Positions 11,461 through 23,140 of a stretch of 64,000 nucleotides of DNA are shown here, piece by piece; position 1 is the stretch's first letter; every line of letters starts with the position of its first letter. A program made the position numbers and the translations under genes. The stretch is from Guyanagaster necrorhizus (taxonomy: Eukaryota > Basidiomycota > Agaricomycetes > Agaricales > Physalacriaceae), in NCBI RefSeq assembly GCF_019112545.1, contig NW_025064882.1, forward strand, positions 2,162,971 through 2,226,970, written 5' to 3'. The notes under the pieces were generated by a model. The model did not search any database. It saw only the letters and a list, made by a program, of their open reading frames with translations, and had not been told where the DNA came from.

Positions 11461-13008
11461 TCAATCTAGTGCCCTCTCATGTACTTTCAGGCCCTTTTCA
11501 CGCAAGAGGCTTAATCGCTCCCTCGTTCGACGACCCAAATTATGATGAGCCTGCCCCCTTCCGACTGTTGCACTTTCCAGGCCACCTGCAGCCCATGTTC
11601 TCATTTCCATCAAACCCATGACCGCGCTCTCATCGATCTCCGAGTTCTCGCTCCAAACGAGTCCAAGACGAGTAAGGACTGGGAGCGTATCCATTATTCC
11701 TCGGAGGAGGACCGGAGTTATAGTGCGAACTACCGGGGATTCGTGGATGTAGAGAGCGGTGAGTGGGGTAATCATCTCCTCGAAGAGAAGAACAAGATCA
11801 GGAGCTAGGATTGGCACCTGGATGAGGGTGAGGTCTGCGATACGATGCTTGCAACAGAACGCGGCGAGATGAGTAAAGAGGAGAGGGATAGCGGACGCAG
11901 GGTGTCTGCCTGCGTGGATAAGCGTCAAGTTCGAAAGTGATGGGAGAATGAGGGGGGCCAGCAGCGCGCCAAAAGAGACGTAATCAGCCCTGGAAAGATG
12001 GAGTGTCAGGGTAGTGAGATGCGAAGTGACGACAGGAATATCTTCAACGTAGATGTTGTGAATGTTATTGAAAACTGTAAGGCTTTTAAGCTCTTCCGCA
12101 GAGGCGATTGTGGACGCAAGTATCTGGGCATTAGGTATTGACCCCGAGGCCTGAACGGAAAGAGAACGGATTTTGGTAAAGGGAGAGCCCTCAATGTAGA
12201 TAAGATTTCCACGTAACTCCAGATTCCTAACGCCACGGAGAGAAGCAAATCCCTCAGGTGAGTAGGTACTCGGGTCGCCGCTCGTGTCCGTGATGGACAA
12301 CATTTCTAGTTGGCGAAGGTCGCTGCAAGAACGATTGACCGTTTGAAGGAATAATTCGAAGAACCGCTTGCACATGAAGGAAACGTGTAGGTGCCGCCAT
12401 CTGTGGGACTCACGGCAGAGAGGAAGTATGAATCTGTTTTTATAGGACATATCGATGCGATGTAAGGGGTCAGCGGAAGAGCACAGATGGATGGAAAGTG
12501 GCGCGAATCGTGAACGCTCTAGACATAAGTGGAGAGCTGCTTCAAAAGCCGCAGTTCGGGGTGGTGGGGTAGTGGGCAAGTTTATAGAAATGGTGGCCCA
12601 CAGGTCAGGGATGTCGTGCGCTATCGCCCGCCAGCGATGACAAACGCTAGATATATCCATGGCTGTTAAGGAAAGCACCTCCGCAGTCCCTGCATCAGAA
12701 TCTTGAGGCTGACAGGCCTCCCTAAATATCAGAGTGAGAATCTCTGTCGGGACCCGACCGACTACAGTATGAGTGTCGTTTCTGTTCCTCTGTAGTCGCG
12801 CTTTGTGCAGTACGAGACTCTGTAGAATATTCTGAACGCGATCGATTTCCGCGTTGCACGCGTTCAGATCGTAGGGAGGGCGCGAAGCGTTGAAAGGGGC
12901 TTCAGATTCATCGCTGAATGGCAGATAATGGGGGCAGAGGGATCGCGAGGGACATATCAAGCAATGCCTGGCGGGCATGGCGTCGCACTGAATCAAACAA
13001 GAAATCAT
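11461..13008 (-). CDS. F-box domain protein, 515 residues, intronless
   Basis: One uninterrupted exon. After a Cys-containing N-terminus comes a heptad-like helix (DRVQNILQSLVLHKARLQ). The F-box-like domain follows: RVPTEILTLIFREAC, then VCHRWRAIAHDIPDLWATI, at roughly residues 85-145. The rest resembles degenerate leucine-rich repeats (for example LEMLSITDT, LTTLTLHLS, LSNLTLIHAG). F-box proteins recruit substrates to SCF ubiquitin ligases via Skp1; large, fast-evolving families of this architecture are usual in mushrooms. The first true ATG is at 13008; an ATG at 12978 is an alternative. The substrate is unknown. Its neighbour at 9.7-11 kb is a broken member of the same broad family in the same orientation, which suggests an old tandem arrangement. 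Confidence 0.85.
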   Translation of the reverse strand: MISCLIQCDAMPARHCLICPSRSLCPHYLPFSDESEAPFNASRPPYDLNACNAEIDRVQNILQSLVLHKARLQRNRNDTHTVVGRVPTEILTLIFREACQPQDSDAGTAEVLSLTAMDISSVCHRWRAIAHDIPDLWATISINLPTTPPPRTAAFEAALHLCLERSRFAPLSIHLCSSADPLHRIDMSYKNRFILPLCRESHRWRHLHVSFMCKRFFELFLQTVNRSCSDLRQLEMLSITDTSGDPSTYSPEGFASLRGVRNLELRGNLIYIEGSPFTKIRSLSVQASGSIPNAQILASTIASAEELKSLTVFNNIHNIYVEDIPVVTSHLTTLTLHLSRADYVSFGALLAPLILPSLSNLTLIHAGRHPASAIPLLFTHLAAFCCKHRIADLTLIQVPILAPDLVLLFEEMITPLTALYIHESPVVRTITPVLLRGIMDTLPVLTRLGLVWSENSEIDESAVMGLMEMRTWAAGGLESATVGRGQAHHNLGRRTRERLSLLREKGLKVHERALD

Positions 13009-13855
13009 CACGAACGGTGAAACAAGGATCGGAAACTAGAACACAACCTTAGTCAAATAAAGTACAAAACGCCAGCGAGATTCACCTTGGTGCAGTCCTT
13101 AATATGGCATGGGGGGAGAAAAGAAAAATGTCGAACGGGTCAAACAAGTACTTTATCTATAGCACCTTGTCGTGAAGTCTGGCTTAATATACTAGTCTGA
13201 TCTAGCTCGGACCCGCTTTATGTGGGCAATCTTCTTGCCGGTGGTTCATTGTTGTTCATGCACACCTGCCGTACCGAACGAGGCCTTGCCGGGATTGAGC
13301 TCGGCGACCACGTTGCTCTTTTCCGACATCAGCTGATCCTTACCTCGACTTTGGAATCCAAAGGAGGTGCGATAAGAGAACTTGTACCCCATTTCCTCCC
13401 ATTTCAAGCCTCATCGATGAGATTGACTAGGACAGGCTGTCATTTGTCGGCCGCCGTTTACCTTTTAAGGTTGCTAAATTAATTCGAACTGAGGCATGCG
13501 AACTCGACCGGGGCCAACTATGGTTGCTTTTTTGAAAATGGAGCGGTGTGCCTAAGCTTGAAAGTGATCTAAAGGACAGTTTGAGTAAGTCTCATCCCAT
13601 CAACCGTTAAGATAGGGCTGTACGATTTCACAGGGATCCTGCCTCATTTTTAAGGTCGACGGGCCCAGGTCCCGTAAGGTTTGCGAGTCGGCTTCATATC
13701 GCTTAGTTCTATGGATTAAAGTTGATGCATCCGGCAAAGATGTCGCGACGACGACACGACATGCACGAAGTAGTGTGGGGGGGAAGGTGCGGGTATCGGA
13801 CCGGTTGCCGGAGAAATACCCTGTGCCTGCTGACGCTTCTCTTCCAGTTGGTGAC
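13009..13855. other. shared upstream region of divergent F-box gene and IML2
   Basis: About 850 bases between divergent starts. Several short frames exist on both strands but none has recognisable content or splice support. No clear repeat. Confidence 0.4.
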
Positions 13856-16083
13856 ATGGCTGTTGCTGTCGTTGCTTCCCAGGATTCCATCGTTCAGCCG
13901 GATCCCATTACCGACCCGGACAACAAAAAAGCTGTCCCTAAGCCTCCACCGCTCGTCAAATCGCCCTACAGCCCCAAGGATGCCTTAGACGACATACCGG
14001 GAGTCGCCCATGCACTTGATCTCTTCCTTGCGTCCAGAATGGTAGAATCAGAAGAATACTGTGACAAGACTGACCCAAATAAGTTGGTCGGCTGTCTTGC
14101 GTGAAGGATCTGCCACTGACGCAGTGTAGGGAACGACTCTACATGTCCACAGCCTATGGAATCATTCAGTGCGTCAAGGCGCTCATGTCGTATGCTGATG
14201 ACGACATATTGGCTGGAATCAAGCATACCAAGCAGGGAAATCACATTGCTATCCAGCATCGGAAGAAGGCTGCATCGCTGACCTCGCGGCTGGCAGGCTA
14301 TGTTGTAACCTCGTTGAACACGACTGGCATAGGCCTCATCAAGAGCATGACCCCGGTGGAACGACATGCGGAGCTCGTCTATGCTGAGAGCCTGTTCGAA
14401 AAATCTCTGTTGGGTATCATCTACTCTGGTGATTGGTTGGCGTTCATTAAAGAAGCGTAGGCCGTTTAATCCTGCAATTCTTTGCCGTGCTAACATCGAT
14501 GACAGACTCAATATGAGGACGACATTCAATATATATCGTTCCTTGTACAAGTACGTAACTACTATGGATGCAGCTTCCCCAACTGGCTATGATGATTCCA
14601 TCGATGCACACTTCCGTTCAGGAGTTTATCTCGGCACAGGAATGAGCAGTCTAGTTATCACCCTAATGCCCGCTAAAGTCCTCACTGTTGTCGAACTCTT
14701 TGGGTACCACGGTGATCGTACAGAGGCCCTCTCCCTGCTTTGCAAAGCTGGTGGCTGGACTTCAGATTCCGACGAACCCACCATCTCCGAGTCCGAGGAA
14801 GGCGTTCGTCGGTCAATATGCGACATGTCACTCATGGTCTTCCACCTATTCCTTTCCGACTTTACTTTTGAAGGTGTCGACATTTCTATGGCAGAAAAGA
14901 TCATTTATTGGAACGCGAAACGCTACCCAGATGGCGTGTTCTTCCTTTTTGGCCGCGGTCGCCTCGCCCTGATAAGGTCACAGCCGAAGGAGGCTATCGG
15001 CTATTATACGCGTGCTATGGAAGTACAGACGCAGTACAGAAATCTCCATCACCTCTCGTACTGGGAGATGGCCGTTGCAAATCTGGCGTTGTGGGACATG
15101 GCTGCGAGTCTAGAGTGCTGGAAAGTGTTGGAGAAGGAATCAACGTGGTCTAAAGCAGTTTACACGTATGGCATGGCTGTGTGTCTGATTGAAGGTTCGG
15201 CTCAATCAGATGAGGCTCGATCGTGGATTGAAAAGGTCCCCGACTGCAGGCAAAAGGTTGCGGGAAAAAGTATACCAGCTGAGAAATTTGTGGCGAGGAA
15301 AGCACGCAAGTTCTTGGATCAAGGATGGCTAATCTTACCTGCAATGGAGCTAGCTTACATGTTCTTGGCTCTTTCCCGTGCGCCGGGGGACGTTCTCGTG
15401 GATAAGATGCTAGTAGCCATCAAGGAATGTCTAAAGGTGCTGAACGAGAAGGACAGCTCATCGAAAGGGTATTGGGATGACTGGACGCTAGCCAGATTCC
15501 TCGAAGGAGTTTGTATGAGATATGTTGCGTATCCGGTATGTTGTGTTACTTTTGGGAAGTCTAGGTGTTTATTGATCGCCTTTAACTAGGATCCCCACGC
15601 ACTCATTTTGCCTGGTGCTCCACCTGTGGCGATAACTCAAGAAGAAGCGGGGGCGGCGTCCATTGCAGCGTTCGAAGCTGTATTTGAGAACGGACCCAAA
15701 ATTGAATTGGACCACTACGTGGTGTATCACGCACGCAAGTCCTAGCCACTACTCGATCCTTCGATCGTCACTCACTATGCATAGATTATGAACTGGGAAG
15801 ATTGCTGGCATGCAAGGGTAATGTCGTTGAGGCGCGAAACCATTTCGACCTCGTACTTTCTGGTGAGTTCTTGTGTTATGTCAAGAGAGCAGTATGTGAT
15901 TATCTCACTTTCTGACAGGCAAATACCTAGAGGTTGGACCGTCGGGGAGGAAGGGTAGATATAGCATGGAGGTCGGCTTTCCCTTGTTCACTGAAGATAC
16001 GTGAGATTGATCAGCGGTTTCAGAGCGCTCTTCATATGCGTGCATACGCCGCTATGGATGCGCTGGGCAAGAGGCCGCTATGA
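13856..16083 (+). CDS. IML2: IML2/TTC39-like TPR protein (DUF3808 family)
   Basis: Seven exons (13856-14082, 14130-14456, 14506-15535, 15590-15734, 15785-15862, 15919-15971, 16024-16083) give 639 residues. The family includes yeast IML2 (inclusion-body clearance linked to lipid droplets) and animal TTC39. The Iml2 core is clear: a helical N-terminal half with LMSYADDDILAGI and the conserved FGRGRLALI region, then TPR-like helices (EAIGYYTRAMEVQ). The C-terminal ESALHMRAYAAMDAL is spliced from the last exon. Intron 4 uses a GC donor (GCAAGT at 15735); the nearest GT alternative would read straight into a stop. The start chosen is the ATG at 13856, since the same frame upstream offers only a GTG. 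Likely cytosolic; exact role inferred from the family. Confidence 0.85.
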
Positions 16084-16350
16084 AGAGGCTTGAGTCGACG
16101 TGAATCTAATGACGTTACAGGTTATGAAGGGATAGATGAACAAGAATATATCTATAGTTATTGTATAATATACCCTATTAATCATATACTAACCTCAGTC
16201 TCTGTCTTACTTACTATGTTTTCGGTTTTTCGTCCATTTCGCTGGGTGTCTGATGTCCCCAAAGGAGAAAAAGAATTAAAAAAAGAAAGTTCGCGCCTCA
16301 AAAGTCGGTCAGCACCGACATTTGTTTGTTCGTTCAAAAGCCTACATCGA

Positions 16351-16576
16351 TCAAACACTGAACTTACTGGCTATATCACTTGCAGCCTTATCAAGACCCT
16401 TGAAGAAATCCTCTGAGTATTCCTCATCATCAAATTCATATTTGTCGTCGGCATCCGAGTCCACAAAAGCTGAAAAAAATGAGTAGAATATTTGAACCCA
16501 GAAATGAAACATACCCCTCCTGTGACAGAATATCTTTGTGATTTCGGTGAACCCAGCGAAACCGGCGGTAAACCAT
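16351..16576 (-). CDS. possible small acidic protein
   Basis: Two short exons on the minus strand join in frame across a 46-nt-class intron with a textbook pyrimidine-rich acceptor (TTTTTTTCAG). They give about 58 residues. The C-terminal half is acidic (DSDADDKYEFDDEEYSEDFF). No homologue is recognised. It sits between the 3' ends of IML2 and the lectin gene. The start (16576) is weakly supported, because an upstream exon without an ATG could also join. Confidence 0.25.
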
Positions 16577-16823
16577 GTTTCGGTTCCGTAGTGACGTTCC
16601 ACTGTAATTTTCACTTCCACCTGAAAGTCTTAACCTTATCAATCCTAAGGAGAGGGCAGAGACCACAGATATTGATTGATGGTGTTGTGTCGGCGTCCCG
16701 AGTGATGGAACACGGAAAACGAATTCTCGGAAGCAAATTGGTATTATTATTCAAAATACATTTTTTTCACTACAGCGGCCAGATGGCGGAAAATATTTTG
16801 GACAGCAGGCATCCAAGATCTCC

Positions 16824-18520
16824 TTACGCAGGGCTAACCGAAACTGTCGGAAGTGCAGCGCAGTTCGATGAGCTCGCTGCTGGGTGTGGGCTAGGAGTGG
16901 GCTCGACACCTTGGTACCAAGTTGATGTTCCATAGACTCCCATAGGAAGGCTATGTGACATCGTTAGGTACATACTGTGTCTTAAAAGGGATCACTCACT
17001 CATTGTCTCCGGCACAGTTCTCGAAGACACCAGAATCATAGTTGGCAGGCATGTTCTAGATGGCAGTAACGTCTATCAGTTGCTGTGGAGGCCTGAGGGC
17101 AAGTGTCACCCACCCAGTAGCAGCCCATGACGTCATAGATGTGCTGACATAAGGTCGCAGCCTCCGAGTGGACACAGGCACCTATTTTGGTTTAGTGTTT
17201 AACGGCTCTCGGAACAACTTGGTGACTTACGGAAGCAGAACTCGCTGGATGAAATGAAAGACGTCCACTCATGGTACTGCAGACCACTTCCGAATCCATT
17301 ACCATAGACCAGGGCACCAACTTATTGCATTTAGAACATGTTATCAAGTCAAAAATTCGGATCGACCACTTACTTGGGTTTCCATTTCCATCAGCACCGT
17401 GAGGATCCAGTTCTCCTCCTCTGTAGTACGGTAGTCAGATTAGGCTTCTGAAAGTCACATGTAAGCCAAACATACGCGTCACCCGCGGCAATATTGATCT
17501 TCGTGAAATCCCCGACACCGGTTACTTGGACCTGTATTTTATAGTTAACAGGTCATCGTTTCGGAAGGGATTCAACAAACATAATCAGGAGTTTGCACAA
17601 AGTGAACACCTTGCAGAGTTCCGTCAGGGATGAGGCGCGTACCACGTCCAGACTTGGTGCACCAAGCCACTTCAATTCGTTCACTGTCTCCAATGGTAGC
17701 GACCGACGGCTGTAAACTGTGAATCAGAGGAGATCTCTATGATTATGTCTAAAACGTACAGGAGCCCAAAGACAGAAGTCTTCCGCAGAATTAATCCAAG
17801 CAGTCTGACAGTTAGACGAGTTGCTGCTCTCGGTTCCACAGTTATTGGTTCCGCTTTGGCCATCCTCCGAGACAGTAGGAAGAGAAGAGACATGGTAACC
17901 TGTGTTCCAAACCTGATTTTCGTTGCTCCCACAAGACCAAAGTTGGATCTAAAAAAATCAATTTGGCTAACATGTTCTTCCCACACAAGAGAAGACACGG
18001 AACGAACCTGGTTCCCCGCTGATTGATTTCCATCAGTGAGATCGACACACGTGCTGTGGCCAGTCCAGGCAAGGTGGAAATCGTACTATAAAATGTTGAA
18101 ATCAAACACACATAATCGAATCACCAGACTTACGGTATAGTAGAACTGCTGATTGGGGTTCGAGTTAGTGGAGCAAGTCCAGATTTGCAACTTGACGCCG
18201 TTAGCGTCGCTTCCACCAGTGACGTCCAAACATTTGGTGCCGTAGACTTGGACAGTGCCGCCAGTAAAAGTCCACTGTTGAGACGTCGCTCCGGTACAAG
18301 TCTCGAGAGTGACGATAGTACCATCGGTATCGTTTGCCGCGGTCAGACACATGCCTGGATGTCAACATCAACATCAGTAGAAGGCCACAGGAACAAGTCC
18401 TTCATCCTTACCATTGTTCAGGAGGGGTTCAATAAGCAACTCCCCGCGGTATGAAGGGATCTGCGCAGAGGCAAGAGCCGCCGCAAAGACGACACCGGGT
18501 AGTTTTCGTACAACCTTCAT
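16824..18520 (-). CDS. secreted ricin-B-type lectin fused to MAG-like domain
   Basis: The first exon encodes a signal peptide (MKVVRKLPGVVFAAALASA, start at 18520). Next is a ricin-type beta-trefoil module with QxW-type repeats: SQQWTF, NQQFYY and ENQVWN, and blocks such as KCLDVTGGSDANG. Ricin-B folds bind sugars. The second half matches secreted Agaricomycete proteins usually annotated 'macrofage activating glycoprotein': SSNCQTAWINSAEDFCLWAP, CTKSGRGTRLIPDG, GGELDPHGADGNGNP, YDVMGCYWNMPANYDSGVFE and, in the last exon, LPMGVYGTSTWYQGV. Many Cys residues fit an extracellular protein. At least nine short introns are needed; frames agree at each join checked. The stop is at 16824-16826. Function of the second domain is not established; a cell-wall or carbohydrate role is inference. 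Confidence 0.82.
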
Positions 18521-19573
18521 AGTTCTGGATGGGTGAAAAGAGAAGACACGAGTGGGAACAAACTAATGGTGATGGTATTCATGTGTGTTTTAGTTTTATA
18601 CGTCGCCCAGGAGCATCGTTCGGCGTGAAAAGACCGTAAGACAGCAAGGACCAAACCGACATCGACATCGACCCCATCGACAGTCTGGGTCTCATACCCA
18701 GTAGCCGTAAATAATAAATGTATTGGAAAATATCAGACATGAGCCTGATCGAGCCACCACGCCAGAGACGTACTCGACAAAATTTTGAGGAAGAATGATC
18801 GGTCTTCAGTGGCAGAACCATTGACCCTGGTGCTTGATCCCTCCGCTATACAGTATGCCCGGTACCGTGACTTGTCCAACAGACTTCACTGAGGTCAAAC
18901 ACATCGCGACCCCTTGATCCCAGTGCTCATAGAGCTGCTGGTTACGTGCATGACAGTGATAGAAGGTGCCAACATGCTAGTGCACGATCATCGTACGTAT
19001 GCCGGCGAAATCCAGTCTGATAATCAAGTCTTGCAGAGGTTGCTAGCGAGTATGTAAAGTTTCAAGACGCCTCCTTTGACAGTGAAAAGCAACACGAGAT
19101 CGCGGCCCGCTCCGTCCGTCGCAGTTTAACTTCAAAGTTCCCACGCTCGCTATGGCTTCTTCCCGCCTCCGTCGGGAGGATGTCCTCGATACGTCTTTCA
19201 GAGTTCTGAACTGGCCCCAGAGCTACCTTGTGTAGCCATATGATACTAAGGTATAGCCGCATTTCGGCCTTACCTGCTATCCGCTGCTTATGTACTTGTC
19301 CTCTGTTACTGTCATAGTTCTTTGACGACCGGACTCGTGTTGGCATTCAGTATTGTCCCGCCATCACTACTCGCAATTGACGTGTTTGAATTTACATGAT
19401 TCGTGGAATGATATTCGTGTTGCTAACAAGTCGGACCCGAACTTTGAGCGCGTCACTCCGCCATACTCGTATACTTCCTCGCCACCTAAGCAATATGTAG
19501 CACCGGTACCACAGTGAAAATCGATGAATTACGAGAGGGTAAATTCATAACTTGAATTTTGATACACTTTGCC
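18521..19573. other. intergenic
   Basis: About 1 kb between the lectin start and the 3' end of the aldehyde dehydrogenase. A 94-codon minus-strand frame (19062-19346) and a shorter one near 18600-18820 show nothing recognisable. Confidence 0.4.
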
Positions 19574-21476
19574 TTACTCTTCGCTAAGCCTCTCGATTAT
19601 CGGGTACTTGGCGCCCGGCGCATGAACAACGCAAACGCGCTTTTGAGTAAAGTGATCGATGTCAAACCGCCCATACCCAGAGGAACCACTGATATCATGA
19701 TATCAGCAATCGTGACTTGGGCATAATCGATGGCTTACCCTAACCCAAAAGGTTCAATGGATGGTTCGCCGTGTATCGTGCATCCATTGATATTGGAGAA
19801 GCCTGAAAACCATTTACTCAGTTAACGATCCTTTCAGAACATAAATTTGGCATACCAGTATATAACCTATCCGTCACTTCCTTGCCTTTTGTAAGGTTCT
19901 GCGTCCATACCGCTGCGGTCAAGGAATACTCGGTATTGTTCGCCAACTCGATAGCCTCATCGATGGTGTCGCACACCATAAAAACCGCCACTGTACACAA
20001 ATTTAGCCCCATGATTTTTTGCGTCAAGGTGGAAATTTCATTACCAGGCCCGAACGTTTCTTCTTTCCAGATAGACATCTCGCGGGTCACATTAGTCAAC
20101 AAGTGAGGTTGTACGATGGATCCGTCTTTTCGAAGATCTCCCAGGAGAAGCTCTGCACCAGAGCTGACGGCATCTTGAATGAGTCTAATCACATTCTCAG
20201 CCGAGGCCTGAGTGAACAACGCAGGTAGCGAGTTGTGTGTAGGGTCTCCGGCCGTTAGCTTCTTGCATAGCTCCACAACAGCCGTAATGAGTGCCTTGGA
20301 TACGTCGCGCTGGACAATGACGCGTTCCGTCGATATGCAAACCTAAGCAAGTCGTACGTTAATCAATTATTTTGCAAAATAAAAGTCAAAATCAAGAACC
20401 TGTCCGGCGTTGAACATTGCTCCAAAAGTGATACTCTTGGCAGCGGCCTCCACATCGGCGTCATTCAAGACCTTGACAAGAGGCTGGAACGCATCTAGAG
20501 AGCGGATACGTGACTTGGACGTACGATGCTAGGATTCTTTCCTCCCAACTCGAAGATGCAAGGAATCAGATGTTTCGCCGCCTCTGTCGCTAGCGCCTTA
20601 GCCACTGGCGCACTCCCAGTAAACTGTGTAACAATGGAGTCAGCGGCGGTTCGGTTTCAGGGCCAGAAAAGGACAAGGCGAAGTTACATTGACAAGACGT
20701 ATTTTGGGATTGCCGATCATGTCCGAAATCAAGCTGGGCGTTATTTCTTTTGACATGGCAACAAAGTTGAGGACGCCCTTTGGGAGACCGGCCTACAACA
20801 ACCACTGTTAAGCAAGAGAATAACAGGTGGAATTGTTGAAGCACACTTGATGGAACAACTCCGGAACGAGAGCATGACTTCGAGGACTGTACTCAGAGGC
20901 CTTTAGGACAACAGTGTTCCCGCAAAAGATCGCTGCTGCAACGGCACGAATGGCCAGACACAGAGGGCCGTTCCAAGGAACGATTGACAAACTAATGTCC
21001 AATCAGTAGCTGAACAGTGGTTGCCGAGAAACGTACACAACGCCAACTGCACGTTTCTTTATAATGACTTGTCCACCAGTGGCGCTCGAGAACGATTCCT
21101 CTTTGAGCTGACCTGTCATTGCAGCAACGGTCCGAAGTGTACTGGAGGCCGTAACCCAACTAAGTGCGCCAAGGTCGGGGGTAGCACCAGTCTCGGCGGT
21201 GTTAATTTCAATGCATTTCTGCATCCACGAGCCTTGTAGGATGTCCGCAGCTTTCAACAAGATAGTCTGGCGTGAAGAAATATCGGTACTTTCCCATGCA
21301 GGAAGGGCTCTATGGGCAGCATCGATAGCATCGCGGCAATCTTGACTGGTCGCCGAAGCAGACCGGCCTGATACTTGACCGGTATATGGATTACGGACGT
21401 CAAAGACAGCATCCTGGGCTGATGCCTTGAACTCGCCGTTGATGTACAGCTGGGTGAAGGGAAGCAAATCGGCCAT
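19574..21476 (-). CDS. aldehyde dehydrogenase (vanillin/salicylaldehyde type)
   Basis: NAD(P)-dependent aldehyde dehydrogenase superfamily. The N-terminus TQLYINGEF and VRNPYTGQV is typical. The coenzyme domain shows SIVPWNGPLCLAIRA and GNTVVLKASE. The catalytic pair is present: Glu in FELGGKNPSI and Cys in FNAGQ-VCIST, where an intron falls between Gln and Val just before the nucleophile. Then come EETFGP and, in the last exon, GSSGYGRFDIDHFT. The order and the N-terminal motif are closest to fungal vanillin- or salicylaldehyde-dehydrogenase-like enzymes, which oxidise aromatic aldehydes; this would suit a lignin degrader, but substrate is inference. The start at 21476 has a strong context (CCACCATGGCC); an ATG at 21548 would add 24 unusual residues. 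One intron (about 41 nt, after PSI) is very short. Confidence 0.85.
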
Positions 21477-23140
21477 GGTGGTGGTGGCAGAGGTTGGAAC
21501 CGTGTACCGAATTGTGTAATCAGAAAGGGATGACGAATTCAAAGGCATCCATTTTTGCGGTCATGAGTCGACGTGTCAAACAGGCGTCGGAATACGAAGC
21601 GTGCCCTGGGCTTGCCTGTATGTATGCAGTTCCTGTTCCTGCTAGTAATCAGCTAGAAATATGATTTACCAGGTTTCTTAGACTTACAGGTAAAGGCAGG
21701 GAAGAGAGAACCAGTGTTAATGGTCTGTGCACTGTAGGAAGAAATTGATCTGTCAAGTAACGCAATATAATCATTTATTAGTCCCGCGATACTGCTGCCT
21801 CGCGGTCTAATGCAAGCTTGCGAAAAAGATGTCAGACAATGCGAAAAGGACATCAAACAAAGGTTGCGTACCTGGAAGATCTCGTCAGTATGTATCCGCC
21901 CTCTGCTGACAGTCGGTGCACTCAGTGGTCTTAAGCTTCTCAGTATCTCCACCAAGACTTGGTTCACTCTTCGGGACATGCTTCCAGCGGCCTTGCGGAG
22001 GATTTGCATGAGTATAGATGCCGTCGAACATCGGCTCAATGCGGCCAATCTTGCAGCAGAGCTGGCTGATGGAAAGGCAATGGAATTGTGTCTTCCGTGT
22101 TCAGTGGTACTTTTTTATTACCCGTGACGAACTATGCGACCTGATAAAGCTGTTTTGAATGAGAACCCCGACCGCAATTAGGCAAGTGAATGTACAAACA
22201 GTGACACGACCCACAACACCGTCTACACGAAATGCTTGAGAGACAAACGCGAGCAACGTTTATCGTACCTTTGCATAGTGCGAGTTACTTAAATGTAAGT
22301 TGTAATCGTAAATATCAGGACCCAAAGCCAGTATTGGATGTGGAATGAAAAGTCCAAAGGACGCGTACTACGCCAGTTTTCAGCACAATGCTCATATGTA
22401 GATATGCTTGTACGACGTTACACCCAAAACGGTGTTTTTCGCGGCGGGTTCTCAGGTGCCACCTCCATCGCCAAATTATTGTTCTCAACTGGAAATGCCA
22501 GCCTGGCTTGGGGCCAATTTGGGCATTTGAATTATCCAATCTCTCTGCCGGCAACTTGACTGTGCAATTCAGTATCAACGCCTATTGAACTCCCCAGCCT
22601 GTTGCTTCTAGTGACGTTAGCTGCTTCCGAAGAACGGAGTCCTTGCTACGGTCTATCTGAAAAAAGTCTCGGACTCGGATACGGCTGTATCCTCTCTTCA
22701 AGTTGCACGTAACAGCTCTATTCGGTGACTGTGCTTCCCCGCTGTACCTCCCCACTGGTAACTACCAATAATCAACGGGCCGACGATATTGTTTGCGTTT
22801 CTGGATCTTCGATTTCTAGCCTAGATCCCCGCGCTAGAGACAATACGCTGAGAACTTTACATTCTCGCTTCAGGTGAACGTCCACACTGGTAGCTTCTGT
22901 CTGCGCAACAAAACAATAGCTGTCTGGCCCGCATTCTAAGAGCTAGTTCCTCTGGCTAACTCGGCTGTAGACCCAGATATCTGATATTCATCGCTGTAAT
23001 TGTCTCACATGCAAATATACACGTGTATTTTTTAACCGCCCACTCTCATTTTCATACTTAACCTGCCACCATCAACGGAAAACTCTCACTCTAGCGCTCC
23101 ATTTCCGAAAGCCTCTCTTCAGGTCCCAGATTCTCCCGCA
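21477..23140. other. gene-poor stretch
   Basis: About 1.7 kb. Two antisense frames of roughly 105-130 codons overlap around 21650-22130; the minus strand shows acceptor-like sites but no recognisable domain. The remainder (22130-23140) contains only short frames. It should include promoters of two divergent genes. Confidence 0.35.

Noticed and set aside
21653..22127. Antisense frames of about 105 and 131 codons
   Set aside because: One minus-strand exon-like segment looks conserved in style (Cys pairs, GRWKHVP), but I could not place it in a family or complete a gene.
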